64,000 nucleotides of DNA from Candidatus Accumulibacter cognatus. GTDB lineage: Bacteria; Pseudomonadota; Gammaproteobacteria; Burkholderiales; Rhodocyclaceae. The translations under genes and the position numbers were made by a program. This document shows, piece by piece, positions 43,381-51,414 of the stretch; the first letter of the stretch is position 1; the number at the start of each line of letters is the position of its first letter. The notes below the pieces were generated by a model that worked only from the letters and a program-made list of their open reading frames with translations, was not told the DNA's origin and made no database searches. The stretch spans positions 3,343,553 to 3,407,552 of the forward strand of contig CP058708.1 in assembly GCA_013414765.1 (NCBI GenBank). Reading direction: 5' to 3'.

Positions 43381-46209
43381 ATGCCCCCGCCTGCAACGCT
43401 TCCGACCGGAGAGATCTTTCTCAGCTATAGCCGCAGCGACCGGGTGGCGTGCATCGCGCTGCGATCGGCGCTGGAGCAGGCGGGTTTTCCGGTCTTTCGC
43501 GATGAGGACTCGATCCGCTGCGGCGATCGCTGGCTCACCAGCCTGCAAAAAGCGCTGCTCGGCTGCTCGGCTTTCGTGTTGCTGGTCGGCCGCGATGGCG
43601 TGCAGCGCTGGGTAGGCGCCGAAGTCGAGGTCGCCTTGTCGCGGCACCTGTCGCCGGCTGATGGCGCGCAACGGTTGCCGATTTTTCCGCTATTCCTCGA
43701 AGGCGCCGAGCACGGCGACCTGCCGCCTTTTCTCGCCCTGTTCCAGGCCGCTCGCTGGTCGGCGGACGAGCCCTTGCCGGAAGCCTTGCTGGCAGCGATC
43801 ACGAGCGGTGCCACGCTGCCCGATTACCGCGAGACGTTCGACGGCTGCCCCTTCCTGGGACTCCGTGCCTTCGCGCGAGTCGATGCCCGCTTGTTCTTCG
43901 GGCGGCGGATGGAGACGCTGGAGGCACTTGCCTGCCTCGGTGACCAGCGCGAAGCCAATCCGGAACGACTGCAGGGCAGCGCCGGCGCCGGCTACCAGCG
44001 CTGGCTGCAGATCGAAGGCAACAGCGGCGCCGGCAAGTCGTCCTTGGTCAATGCCGGCATGCTGCCCATGATCGAGCGCGGTGCGCTGTGGGCTCGCACC
44101 GGCTTCGAACACTGGCGGCTCCTCGGCCCGATGATGCCTGGCCTCGACCCGCTGGCGAAGCTCGCCGATGTGCTCGAACACGCGCTGATCGCCGAGCCGG
44201 CGCAACGAGATGTTCTTCGCCTGCAGCAGCGCTTCGAGCGGAACGAACGCGCGCTCGCCAGCCGGCTGCGCGATCTCAAGCAGGAACGGACGGCCTTTCT
44301 GTTGATCGTCGACCAGTTCGAGGAACTGTTCACCTTTGCCGGCGACGCGCCGCGCAAGCAGTTCGATGCCTTGCTGGCGCAGGCGCTGCACGACCCGGAG
44401 TGTCCGCTGTTTCTGATCAGTACCGTTCGTGCCGATTTCCTCGACCGCTTTGAACAGTTGCCGCGCCTGCGGGCGATCTACAACAGCCACTGCAGGCGCT
44501 ACTTTCTGCCGACGATCTCGGAGAACGGCCTGCGCGAAGTCATCGAGCAGCCGGCCGCTCTCGCCGGCCTCGATGTGCGCGAAGTCGCCACCGCGATCCT
44601 CGACGACGCGCGCGACGAAATGGGCGCCTTGCCGCTGGTCGAGAACGCTTTATTCACGCTATGGCAGCGGCGCGACGGAAATCGCCTCAGCGGCCAATGT
44701 TACCGCGACGAAAACGGCATCGTCGGCATATTGAGCACGCAGGCCGACGAGTTGCTGGCACGGATCGAGGCGGACGTTGCGCAGGGCCGGCGGGCAGCGC
44801 TCGAACTGCTGCTGCGCCTGACCCGGATCAACGACGAAGGCCGCCACACGCGCCAGCGCATCACGCGTGAAGAGGCCATCCTGGTTGCCGGCAATGGCCG
44901 GGACGAGATCGGCGAGCGCGTGCTGCAACTGCTCTCGGGCGAGCGGCAGCCCGGCGTCCCGAGCGCTGGCGGGCAAGGCGCCTTGCGGCTGATCACCACC
45001 AGCCTGGTCGGAAAGCAGCGCTATGTCGACCTGATTCACGAAACGCTGATCCGCGCCCGTGGCAAGGACGCGACGAGCGGCAAGCGCATCGGCTACTGGC
45101 CAACGCTCTACGACTACATCGAGGCCAACCGCGACCGCGACATTCACCGTCGGCAGCTCGGGTTCCAGACCGAGCAGTGGCTCAAGAGCGGCGGTATCTT
45201 CGCTCGCTGGCGCAATCTCGCCGGCTGGCGGGACCTCGGCCTGTATCGGCGCTTGCGCGTCGTCAGCGGTAGTGACGAAGGGCGCTTTCTCGCGGCGAGT
45301 CGCTGGAATGCGCGCGTGCAAGTCGCTTTGCTGGCTTTGCTGCTCAGCTTCGTCGGTGAATCGTACCTCTGGACGCGCCGCAACGACCTGCCGCTCGACT
45401 CGATGCTGATGCAGCAACGCTATCGCCTGGGATACGCGCCGCTTCCCGAGCTGGTGGACATCCCTGCGGGTAGCGTGGACATCGGAGAGCAGGACGAGGA
45501 ATTTGTGAAGGGGATTCCGGAAACGACCATGATGTACCTCGGAGTTCCCGGAAGACGCGTCGAGATCACCAGCGGTTTCAGCCTGGGCAAGTACGAAGTG
45601 ACCTATGAACAGTTCGACTACTACGTCTGGGAGCAGCAGCGGACCGCAGATCGCCGGCTGGCGCACTATCCGACTGCTGCCAAGGGCGGGCGCGGCAAGC
45701 GGCCAGTGGTGAACGTGGACTGGAGCGCTGCTTCGGACTACACCCGTTGGCTCGGCGGGCGCATCGGGCGCGAGTGCCGCCTGCCGACCGAGGCCGAATG
45801 GGAACATGCCGCCCGCGCGAAGACCCACACCACCTATCCCTGGGGCGACGAGGTGCGCCGCATGAGCAGCGGCAGGGAAGAGGTGATGGCCAATTGCAGA
45901 GGCTGTGGCAGCTCCTGGGATGGCGACCAGTCGGCGCCGGTGGGCAGTTTTGCCGCCAATGCGTTTGGCGTCCACGATACCTCGGGCAACGTCTGGGAAT
46001 GGACCTGCTCGGTCTGGCGCGAGCGCTTTGACGGCAGTGAACAGACGTGTGCTGCCGGCGCTCGAGAGAATACGGAGGCCCGGGTGGTGCGCGGTGGTTC
46101 CTGGAACGATGTGGTTGCCTTTGCGCGCTCCGCCGCTCGTTTCCGCGTCCCTCCGGACCTCCGTTTCGACTTTCTCGGTTTTCGGGTGTGGTGTTCGTCC
46201 CAATCGTGA
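43381..46209 (+). CDS. TIR - STAND-type ATPase - membrane - FGE/C-type-lectin-fold protein (candidate diversified receptor)
   Basis: 942 residues from ATG 43381. Domains in order: TIR (about 10-130; EIFLSYSRSDRVACIALRSA, acidic RWVGAEVEVAL with candidate catalytic Glu at 81 or 83); a STAND-like NTPase with Walker A EGNSGAGKSS (about 212-221) and Walker B LLIVDQFEELF (about 307-317); a helical arm region; a possible membrane segment (VQVALLALLLSFVGESY, about 646-662); and a C-terminal formylglycine-generating-enzyme fold (about 690-941; GKYEVTYEQFDYY, CRLPTEAEWEHAARA, DTSGNVWEWT, VVRGGSWNDV, FLGFRVW). TIR domains in bacterial immunity consume NAD or make signals. The FGE-like tail is probably a ligand-binding sensor. 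The last 91 coding bases contain only two adenines, as in DGR variable regions. Confidence 0.85.
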   Translation: MPPPATLPTGEIFLSYSRSDRVACIALRSALEQAGFPVFRDEDSIRCGDRWLTSLQKALLGCSAFVLLVGRDGVQRWVGAEVEVALSRHLSPADGAQRLPIFPLFLEGAEHGDLPPFLALFQAARWSADEPLPEALLAAITSGATLPDYRETFDGCPFLGLRAFARVDARLFFGRRMETLEALACLGDQREANPERLQGSAGAGYQRWLQIEGNSGAGKSSLVNAGMLPMIERGALWARTGFEHWRLLGPMMPGLDPLAKLADVLEHALIAEPAQRDVLRLQQRFERNERALASRLRDLKQERTAFLLIVDQFEELFTFAGDAPRKQFDALLAQALHDPECPLFLISTVRADFLDRFEQLPRLRAIYNSHCRRYFLPTISENGLREVIEQPAALAGLDVREVATAILDDARDEMGALPLVENALFTLWQRRDGNRLSGQCYRDENGIVGILSTQADELLARIEADVAQGRRAALELLLRLTRINDEGRHTRQRITREEAILVAGNGRDEIGERVLQLLSGERQPGVPSAGGQGALRLITTSLVGKQRYVDLIHETLIRARGKDATSGKRIGYWPTLYDYIEANRDRDIHRRQLGFQTEQWLKSGGIFARWRNLAGWRDLGLYRRLRVVSGSDEGRFLAASRWNARVQVALLALLLSFVGESYLWTRRNDLPLDSMLMQQRYRLGYAPLPELVDIPAGSVDIGEQDEEFVKGIPETTMMYLGVPGRRVEITSGFSLGKYEVTYEQFDYYVWEQQRTADRRLAHYPTAAKGGRGKRPVVNVDWSAASDYTRWLGGRIGRECRLPTEAEWEHAARAKTHTTYPWGDEVRRMSSGREEVMANCRGCGSSWDGDQSAPVGSFAANAFGVHDTSGNVWEWTCSVWRERFDGSEQTCAAGARENTEARVVRGGSWNDVVAFARSAARFRVPPDLRFDFLGFRVWCSSQS
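46096..46200 (+). other. putative DGR variable region at the 3' end of the TIR gene
   Basis: Encodes VVRGGSWNDV... to FLGFRVWC, the position diversified in FGE/C-type-lectin DGR targets. Only two adenines occur from 46110 to 46200, while the codons normally rich in Asn (AAC) in this fold encode V, F, L, P, D. No template repeat or reverse transcriptase was found in the window. Confidence 0.45.
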
Positions 46210-46427
46210 TCTGCTTCGCAAGGCGCTGCTGGCGCTGCCGGAAATGCCGGTCGACCAAGGTTTGCCGGCCGAGGCCTGAGCTGGATCGATGGCGCAGGTG
46301 AATCCCGTCCGCACGTGGCTGCATCGCGTCGGGCGCATATCAAATACGGGCGCCGCCTGGGCTTCTGCCTCGTGGCGCCCGGCCTCCACCTGGCACGACC
46401 CGTCGTTGACAATGTGGCAAAGCAGAA
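46210..46427. other. region after the TIR gene, no firm gene
   Basis: Short coding-like pieces only: LLRKALLALPEMPVDQGLPA in one frame and HIKYGRRLGFCLVAPGLHLA in another. Neither is recognised. This is where a DGR accessory gene or template repeat might sit; I see neither. Confidence 0.35.
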
Positions 46428-46552
46428 TTACTCAAGCTCGTGCCGCAGCCGCCCCTCCTGGAGCAGCGCATAGATCGCCGAATCACCGCCAGCGTGAGGA
46501 CGGTCGACGAAATCATCTCCAGACCATCGGCGTCGCGATGCGGCTCATCACC
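46428..46552 (-). pseudogene. RND efflux permease C-terminal fragment
   Basis: On the minus strand, across two frame breaks, the translation is VMSRIATPMV, then MISSTVLTLAVI, then IYALLQEGRLRHELE-stop. This is the last transmembrane helix and tail of a CusA/CzcA-type heavy-metal RND pump. The rest of the gene is absent. Confidence 0.6.
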
Positions 46553-46744
46553 TGTTGAGTCTGGCCCGTTTCACTCTCCCCAATCTGTCGTGGCGTCTAG
46601 CCAGCACGCGAGGAGAAATTCGTCAAGATCCAGCGCTGCCCGCTGCCCGTGGCCCCTTACCATCGGTGAATGTCTGTTCCTTGGCTGAGGTGCCTGATGA
46701 GCCAGAAGAGCGTTCGCCGAGTGTCGCCTCACCTCCGGCTCTAA

Positions 46745-46930
46745 CGGTCATGACTTTGCAAGATTCCCCTGATCATGAAAGTCATGACCGTTTCCCTCTC
46801 CCCCGACCCCTCCCACGGCCCGCGCTGCATCGCGGGCCGGCTACGGCGGCGCGGAGCAGTGCTCCGCGAAACACCGCCTTCGCCCCCGCAAGTGGGGAGG
46901 GGAGATTCGTGAGTCGCTAACGCGACTTTC
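46745..46930. repeat. dispersed modular palindromic repeat, copy C
   Basis: CGGTCATGACTTT (46745-46757) pairs with AAAGTCATGACCG (46778-46790). A central block with GCGGAGCAGTGCTCCGC and an end GTGAGTCGCTAACGCGACTTTCACATTAACG follow. Same family as 20.8 and 33.1 kb. It abuts the serine hydrolase stop; 46553-46744 holds nothing recognisable. Confidence 0.72.
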
Positions 46931-46933
46931 ACA

Positions 46934-48196
46934 TTAACGTTTGCCGCTGGGCTGTGTTGCCGAACCCAGCATATCCCAGACCTGCTCAAGTGTCGCCCGC
47001 ATGCCGGCGCTGTGTTTTCTCGGATAGGCGGCAAAAATGGCGATCACCAGTCGGCGATCGAAATCAACGTAAAGGCTGTTGCCGTAGGGACCCAGAATAG
47101 CGATGCGGTTCGGTGCTCCACCAAGATGCACAAAACCATAGCGGTACTCGCTTCCCTTTCTGAGGCCAGCAAGATCCGGAGAATTCGCTATGCGCAGCCC
47201 GGCGGAGGCTGTCAGCGTTTCGATGAACCAGTTCGGGACCTTGTGGCGTCGATTGCTGTTCCTCGCGTCGATCAGCAGTTGCCCCAGACGGGCAAAATCG
47301 CGTAGCGAGAGCGCCAATCCAGCGGACAGTTCCGTTCCCTGCGAGTCGGAGAGCCAGAGGGCTGCGCTCTCGGGTCGGAGTTTTTCGAACAGTTCCTGGC
47401 AAAAGGTCCGCGTGAGCGGAACCCGGTAGGCTTCCGCGAGTGCCCAGACGAGCAGGTCGCTGTCAGGTCCGACTTCGCCGAGTTGCGGGTTTGGGGAAAA
47501 GTCCCTGTCCCAACGACCCGGTTGGTTGAGCCAAGCGCGAATCCCTCCGGCCGTGTTGCCGGTGTTCCATCCACCGGCCGCCAGCCAGTCACTGACGTCG
47601 TTCGACGACCAATCGAAGCTGCTCTCTCCTTCAAGCAGGCGCCGAATCGACAACTTTCGCAACCCCGTCTGCCCACTCAGGGCGGGTATGTAGCGAATGA
47701 TCGACCGGTCCGGCGAGAGCTTGCCCTGGGCGACAGCCATGGCACCCATCAGGGAGAGGATTGGTCGGGTTCCGCCAAGCAGCAGTCGTTGGTCCTGCGC
47801 TACCAGCCCATTCCAGTAGCGCTCGCTCGCCACCTTGCCGTCGCGCAGCACCAACAGACCATCGGCGTACAAGCGCGTGGCCAGCAGGAATCCGACATCG
47901 CGCGGTTGCTGATCGAGCGGGTCGCGGGCCTTGAGTTTGTCGAGTTCAAGCTGTCGGGAAGCCGGGCGGAGCATCTGGGCGGTTTCTGTCGCCCTGATCT
48001 TCAGCGAAGGCATGAAGCGGCCGAATGACTGCAAGCCGATGCGCAGATTTTCAGGTGCCAACCAGTTGTCCTGGTCGATCCATGCGCCCGGATCCCTGGT
48101 GCTCCTGGTGACCGGCTCGATGACACATTCCTCGGCCGCATGCAGTGTCCATGCCCAAGGCACCATCAATACCAGCAAGGTCAGCCAGTGCCTCAT
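46934..48196 (-). CDS. beta-lactamase-fold serine hydrolase homologue, probably inactive
   Basis: 420 residues with a signal peptide (MRHWLTLLVLMVPWAWTLHA). The overall layout matches class C beta-lactamase-related proteins (VLRDGKVASERYWNG, LSIRRLLEGESSFDW, YGFVHLGGAPNRIAILGPYG). Where the SxxK nucleophile motif should be, it reads GGTRPILSLMG (residues 141-151), so the catalytic Ser and Lys appear lost. It may be a periplasmic binding or regulatory pseudoenzyme. Last gene of a five-gene operon, overlapping the YbdK gene by 4 bases. Confidence 0.78.
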   Translation of the reverse strand: MRHWLTLLVLMVPWAWTLHAAEECVIEPVTRSTRDPGAWIDQDNWLAPENLRIGLQSFGRFMPSLKIRATETAQMLRPASRQLELDKLKARDPLDQQPRDVGFLLATRLYADGLLVLRDGKVASERYWNGLVAQDQRLLLGGTRPILSLMGAMAVAQGKLSPDRSIIRYIPALSGQTGLRKLSIRRLLEGESSFDWSSNDVSDWLAAGGWNTGNTAGGIRAWLNQPGRWDRDFSPNPQLGEVGPDSDLLVWALAEAYRVPLTRTFCQELFEKLRPESAALWLSDSQGTELSAGLALSLRDFARLGQLLIDARNSNRRHKVPNWFIETLTASAGLRIANSPDLAGLRKGSEYRYGFVHLGGAPNRIAILGPYGNSLYVDFDRRLVIAIFAAYPRKHSAGMRATLEQVWDMLGSATQPSGKR

Positions 48197-49347
48197 CGTG
48201 GAGCCCCGGCAAAGTGCGTGCTCCCTTTATTGCGAAAGCGCATGGTGGCCTCACGGACGACATCGTTCAGGTTTCCATGGGCGGCCTGACGCCGGCGCAA
48301 CCAGCTGGCATCGGAGATCTCTCCGGCCAGGGAGGCGTCGAGCAGTTGCAGCCATGCGGAACAGCCAAGTTCGCGGGCATCCTCGACCAACATGGCGAGC
48401 AGTTCACGGGTGATCTGCCGGAGAGGGACTTGCCGCGGGCCGGTCGGATCCGAGATCTGCCCATCGAAACCATAGCGGCACGCCTGAAACTTGTTGTAGC
48501 GGGCAACATACAGATGCCGCTGGGTGTCGAGTTCGGGCCGAGTTCGCAAGAGATGGTGTACCAGGCTTTGCGCCAAGGCCGCCAGGGTTGCGGCGCGCTC
48601 GACCGTCAGTGGCGTATCGCAAACGCGGATTTCCACGGTCCCGAATTCGGGTTTGGGACGAATGTCCCAGTAAAGGTCCTTGATGCTGCGAGCGATGCCA
48701 CAGGCCTGCAGAAAGGAAAAATGTTCAATGAACTCTGCCCAGTCGCGCAAGGCCGGGCATTGCCCACTCAAGGGGAAGGCCGAGACGGCGTTCAGACGAG
48801 CGGACTGGAACAGGGTGTCTTCGCCATCGACGAACGGTGACGACGCCGACAGCGCAATGAAGATCGGCACATAGGGTCCCAGGGCCTGCGTCATCCAGAT
48901 CGCTTCGTCACCGGATGTACAGCCGACGTGAATGTGCTGGCCAAAGACCGTGAACTGCTTGGCCAGGTAGCCATAACGGTGGTAGATCTCATCGAAGCGA
49001 TCACCCGGACAAATCCGGCGCTCCGCCCAGCGATGGAAAGGGTGCGTGCCGCCGCCGCAGACGGCGATATGGTTGCGCGCGCACTGACTGACGAGCGCTT
49101 GTCGGAGGCCGACCAGATCGGCAGCAATGCTATCGACGAGTGGTCGCGGCAGGGTGCTGACCTCGATCATGCTTTCGGTAATTTCAAGCTTGATTTCACC
49201 AAAGCGGCCATCGTAGTCCATGCTGCCGAGAAGATCTGTCGCTCCACGCGTCAAATCAAAATCGCGCACGGAAACCAGCTGCAACTCAAGCTCGACCCCC
49301 AGGGTCAGTGGCTGGCTCTGTTTGAATTCGGCGATTGGCTGGCTCAT
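48193..49347 (-). CDS. YbdK-type carboxylate-amine ligase (glutamate-cysteine ligase family 2)
   Basis: 384 residues. Family marks: LTLGVELELQLVSVRDFDLT at the N-terminus, FGEIKLEITESMIEVSTLPR, AVCGGGTHPFHRWAERRICP, FTVFGQHIHVGCTSGDEAIW, and FGTVEIRVCDTPLTVERAAT. These enzymes make gamma-glutamyl bonds with ATP; weak glutamate-cysteine ligase activity is known for YbdK. Overlaps both neighbours by 4 bases. The adjacent gamma-glutamyl hydrolase and two Kef-like antiporters suggest a gamma-glutamyl compound linked to ion transport. Confidence 0.88.
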   Translation of the reverse strand: MSQPIAEFKQSQPLTLGVELELQLVSVRDFDLTRGATDLLGSMDYDGRFGEIKLEITESMIEVSTLPRPLVDSIAADLVGLRQALVSQCARNHIAVCGGGTHPFHRWAERRICPGDRFDEIYHRYGYLAKQFTVFGQHIHVGCTSGDEAIWMTQALGPYVPIFIALSASSPFVDGEDTLFQSARLNAVSAFPLSGQCPALRDWAEFIEHFSFLQACGIARSIKDLYWDIRPKPEFGTVEIRVCDTPLTVERAATLAALAQSLVHHLLRTRPELDTQRHLYVARYNKFQACRYGFDGQISDPTGPRQVPLRQITRELLAMLVEDARELGCSAWLQLLDASLAGEISDASWLRRRQAAHGNLNDVVREATMRFRNKGSTHFAGAPR

Positions 49348-50618
49348 GCCACTCCTTCCTTGCTGTTGTCGGTCGCCGCGGTCTCTCCGGCACGCACCAC
49401 GGCGAAACGGCAGAGGGCAGGGCCGGCGAGTTCCATGATGGCGGCCGCAAACAGCGGCAATGACAGCGACGAACGGCCGATTTCCGGGTAGAGTCCGGCG
49501 ATTTCATAGGCCATGAAAACGGCAGTGGCCGACAGCGGCTGAATGCCGATGCCAACCAGCACGCGCTTGGCAACGCCCAGGCCACCACCCGCCCACGCCA
49601 GGGCAGCCACCTTGGCCACGGCCCGAACGATCAACAGGCCAACCGCCTGCAGTCCGATCAGCCAGGTGAAGTCTTGCCAGGGCAGCGAGGCGCCGACGAC
49701 GACGAAGAGGATGATCGCCAGAAACCAGTGTCCTTCCGGCAGGTTGGTATAGCTCAACGTTCTTTCCTGATCGCTGAACGACAGGATCACCCCCATCAGG
49801 AAGAGCGTCAGAAAAACCGGTACCGCCAGCATGCGGGCGGTGCCAACGGCGAGCAGGGCAGTGGCCACGAGGATGAAGACCTGCGCCAGGGAGCGCTTCC
49901 GCAATAGTGCCGCGACCAGACGAGCGAGAAGCGCCATCAGCCAGGCGATCATTACGGAACCGACCACAACCCATGGCGGATGGGCTACGGCATTCAGCCA
50001 GTCGTCGCTGTATTGCGCATGCACGATGCCGACGACGACGGCGAACACGACGAATGACGCGGCCGCGCTCAGTGCCGTGTGCAGGATGATCCGTTCGCTG
50101 ACCTGCCCCTGCGCGTTCGATTCCTCGACGGTCAGCAGGACAACCGCCGGCGCCGAGGCCATGGTTACGGCTGCGGCAGCGGCCGCCCATGCCGCCATCA
50201 GACCAACCACCCCCCAGGCGAAGAGGAAAATGGCCGTGAAGGACAGGGTGATCTCGCCAAGCGTGGCTCTCAGCAAATCGCGGTTTTCACCTAGCCAACG
50301 CAGATCGAGGCGTCGCCCGATCTCGAGCATCAGGAGTCCGAGCGCTGCATCGGCCATTGGCCGTATCTGGGCCAGTGCCTCAATGCTGATCCAGCCGAGC
50401 ACGGAGGGGCCGAACAACGTTCCTGCCAGGACGTAGCCGATGACTTTCGGCCAGCCCAGTTTGGCGCGCAACCATTCGCCGAACAGCAAACCGACGACCA
50501 GCAGCATGCTGAACAAGGCGAGTGAATCGAGTTCATCCGGGAAGGGTGGCAGGAAGAAGAGGCGTTCCTGCAGGCCTTCCCACGCAGTGCGTGCCGGCGA
50601 CAGAATGCCGTTCAGCAT
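49344..50618 (-). CDS. CPA2-family cation:proton antiporter (Kef-like membrane domain)
   Basis: 424 residues from ATG 50618, 13 bases after the C26 gene stop. About twelve membrane helices; marks are LFGEWLRAKLGWPKVIGYVL, AGTLFGPSVLGW, ALGLLMLEIGRRLDL and MASAPAVVLLTVEESNAQGQ. It lacks the C-terminal RCK/TrkA-N regulatory domain of KefB/C, so control must come from another subunit or metabolite. Predicted Na+ or K+/H+ exchange at the inner membrane. Confidence 0.85.
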   Translation of the reverse strand: MLNGILSPARTAWEGLQERLFFLPPFPDELDSLALFSMLLVVGLLFGEWLRAKLGWPKVIGYVLAGTLFGPSVLGWISIEALAQIRPMADAALGLLMLEIGRRLDLRWLGENRDLLRATLGEITLSFTAIFLFAWGVVGLMAAWAAAAAAVTMASAPAVVLLTVEESNAQGQVSERIILHTALSAAASFVVFAVVVGIVHAQYSDDWLNAVAHPPWVVVGSVMIAWLMALLARLVAALLRKRSLAQVFILVATALLAVGTARMLAVPVFLTLFLMGVILSFSDQERTLSYTNLPEGHWFLAIILFVVVGASLPWQDFTWLIGLQAVGLLIVRAVAKVAALAWAGGGLGVAKRVLVGIGIQPLSATAVFMAYEIAGLYPEIGRSSLSLPLFAAAIMELAGPALCRFAVVRAGETAATDNSKEGVA

Positions 50619-50631
50619 GGGTTCGTCCCGC

Positions 50632-51414
50632 TCACCAGAGTCGGCCGCGCGCGGAGGCGAGAAACTCGTCGAGGATTGGCGTGCAGTCCAACAGATCCTC
50701 GCTGCCGGGGGGATGGAACTCCGGGTGCCACTGCAGGCCAAGAACATACGGCCTGCCTTGCAGGCGAATGGCTTCGATCAGGCCGTCTCCGGTGCTGCGC
50801 GCTTCGACCCGCAGGTCCCGACCCAATGCTCTGATCGCCTGATGATGTATCGACACCACCCGCCCGCCGGTCTTGCCCGGATAAAGCTTTGCCAGGCCGG
50901 ACTTTGCAGCCCACTCGACCGCGTGGCTGTGCTGGTCGTAATCGCTATGGACGTGCTCGCCCGCCGCTTCGATCTGTGTCGCGATGTCCTGATAGAGTGT
51001 CCCGCCAAGCGCCACGTTGATCAGTTGAGCTCCGCGACAGATGCCGAGGACCGCCTTGCCGGCTTCCATGAATTCGTGCAGAAGTTCCATTTCGTAGGCG
51101 TCGCGCACCCGGTCGCCAGCCCAGTCGGGGTGCAACGGCTCCTCCCCGTAGCTTTGTGGGCTGAGGTCAGCTCCACCCTGGAGAATCAGGCCATCGAGAT
51201 ACTCCGGGTAGTCCGAGAGCCGGATGCTGCTGCGATGGACCATGGCGTCGCCACTGACCGCGGGGATCATGAACACCATCACTTCGCGGGACATCACCCA
51301 GTGCGCCACCGATTGCTCGAGGTACTGTAGGGACTTCGACTGCAAACCCGTGGCGCCGACCACTGGGTGGTAGATGCGCGCGGAGAGACCGATACGTAAA
51401 GGGCGTCTGCTCAT
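50632..51414 (-). CDS. gamma-glutamyl-gamma-aminobutyrate hydrolase family protein (peptidase C26)
   Basis: 260 residues, class I glutamine-amidotransferase fold. Catalytic triad: Cys126 in GICRGAQLINVALGG, His230 and Glu232 in LGLQWHPEFHP; substrate loop GLILQGGADLSPQSYGEE. Homologues (PuuD) hydrolyse gamma-glutamyl amides. Overlaps the upstream antiporter stop by 4 bases. It is the functional opposite of the YbdK ligase in the same operon. Confidence 0.88.
   Translation of the reverse strand: MSRRPLRIGLSARIYHPVVGATGLQSKSLQYLEQSVAHWVMSREVMVFMIPAVSGDAMVHRSSIRLSDYPEYLDGLILQGGADLSPQSYGEEPLHPDWAGDRVRDAYEMELLHEFMEAGKAVLGICRGAQLINVALGGTLYQDIATQIEAAGEHVHSDYDQHSHAVEWAAKSGLAKLYPGKTGGRVVSIHHQAIRALGRDLRVEARSTGDGLIEAIRLQGRPYVLGLQWHPEFHPPGSEDLLDCTPILDEFLASARGRLW

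Noticed and set aside
44659-46389. 576-codon minus-strand frame across the TIR-STAND gene
   Set aside because: The plus strand carries Walker and FGE motifs over the same bases; the minus frame is a shadow.
46210-46744. DGR template repeat or reverse transcriptase downstream of the TIR gene
   Set aside because: No sequence resembling 46096-46200 and no RT motif is present here or elsewhere in the window.
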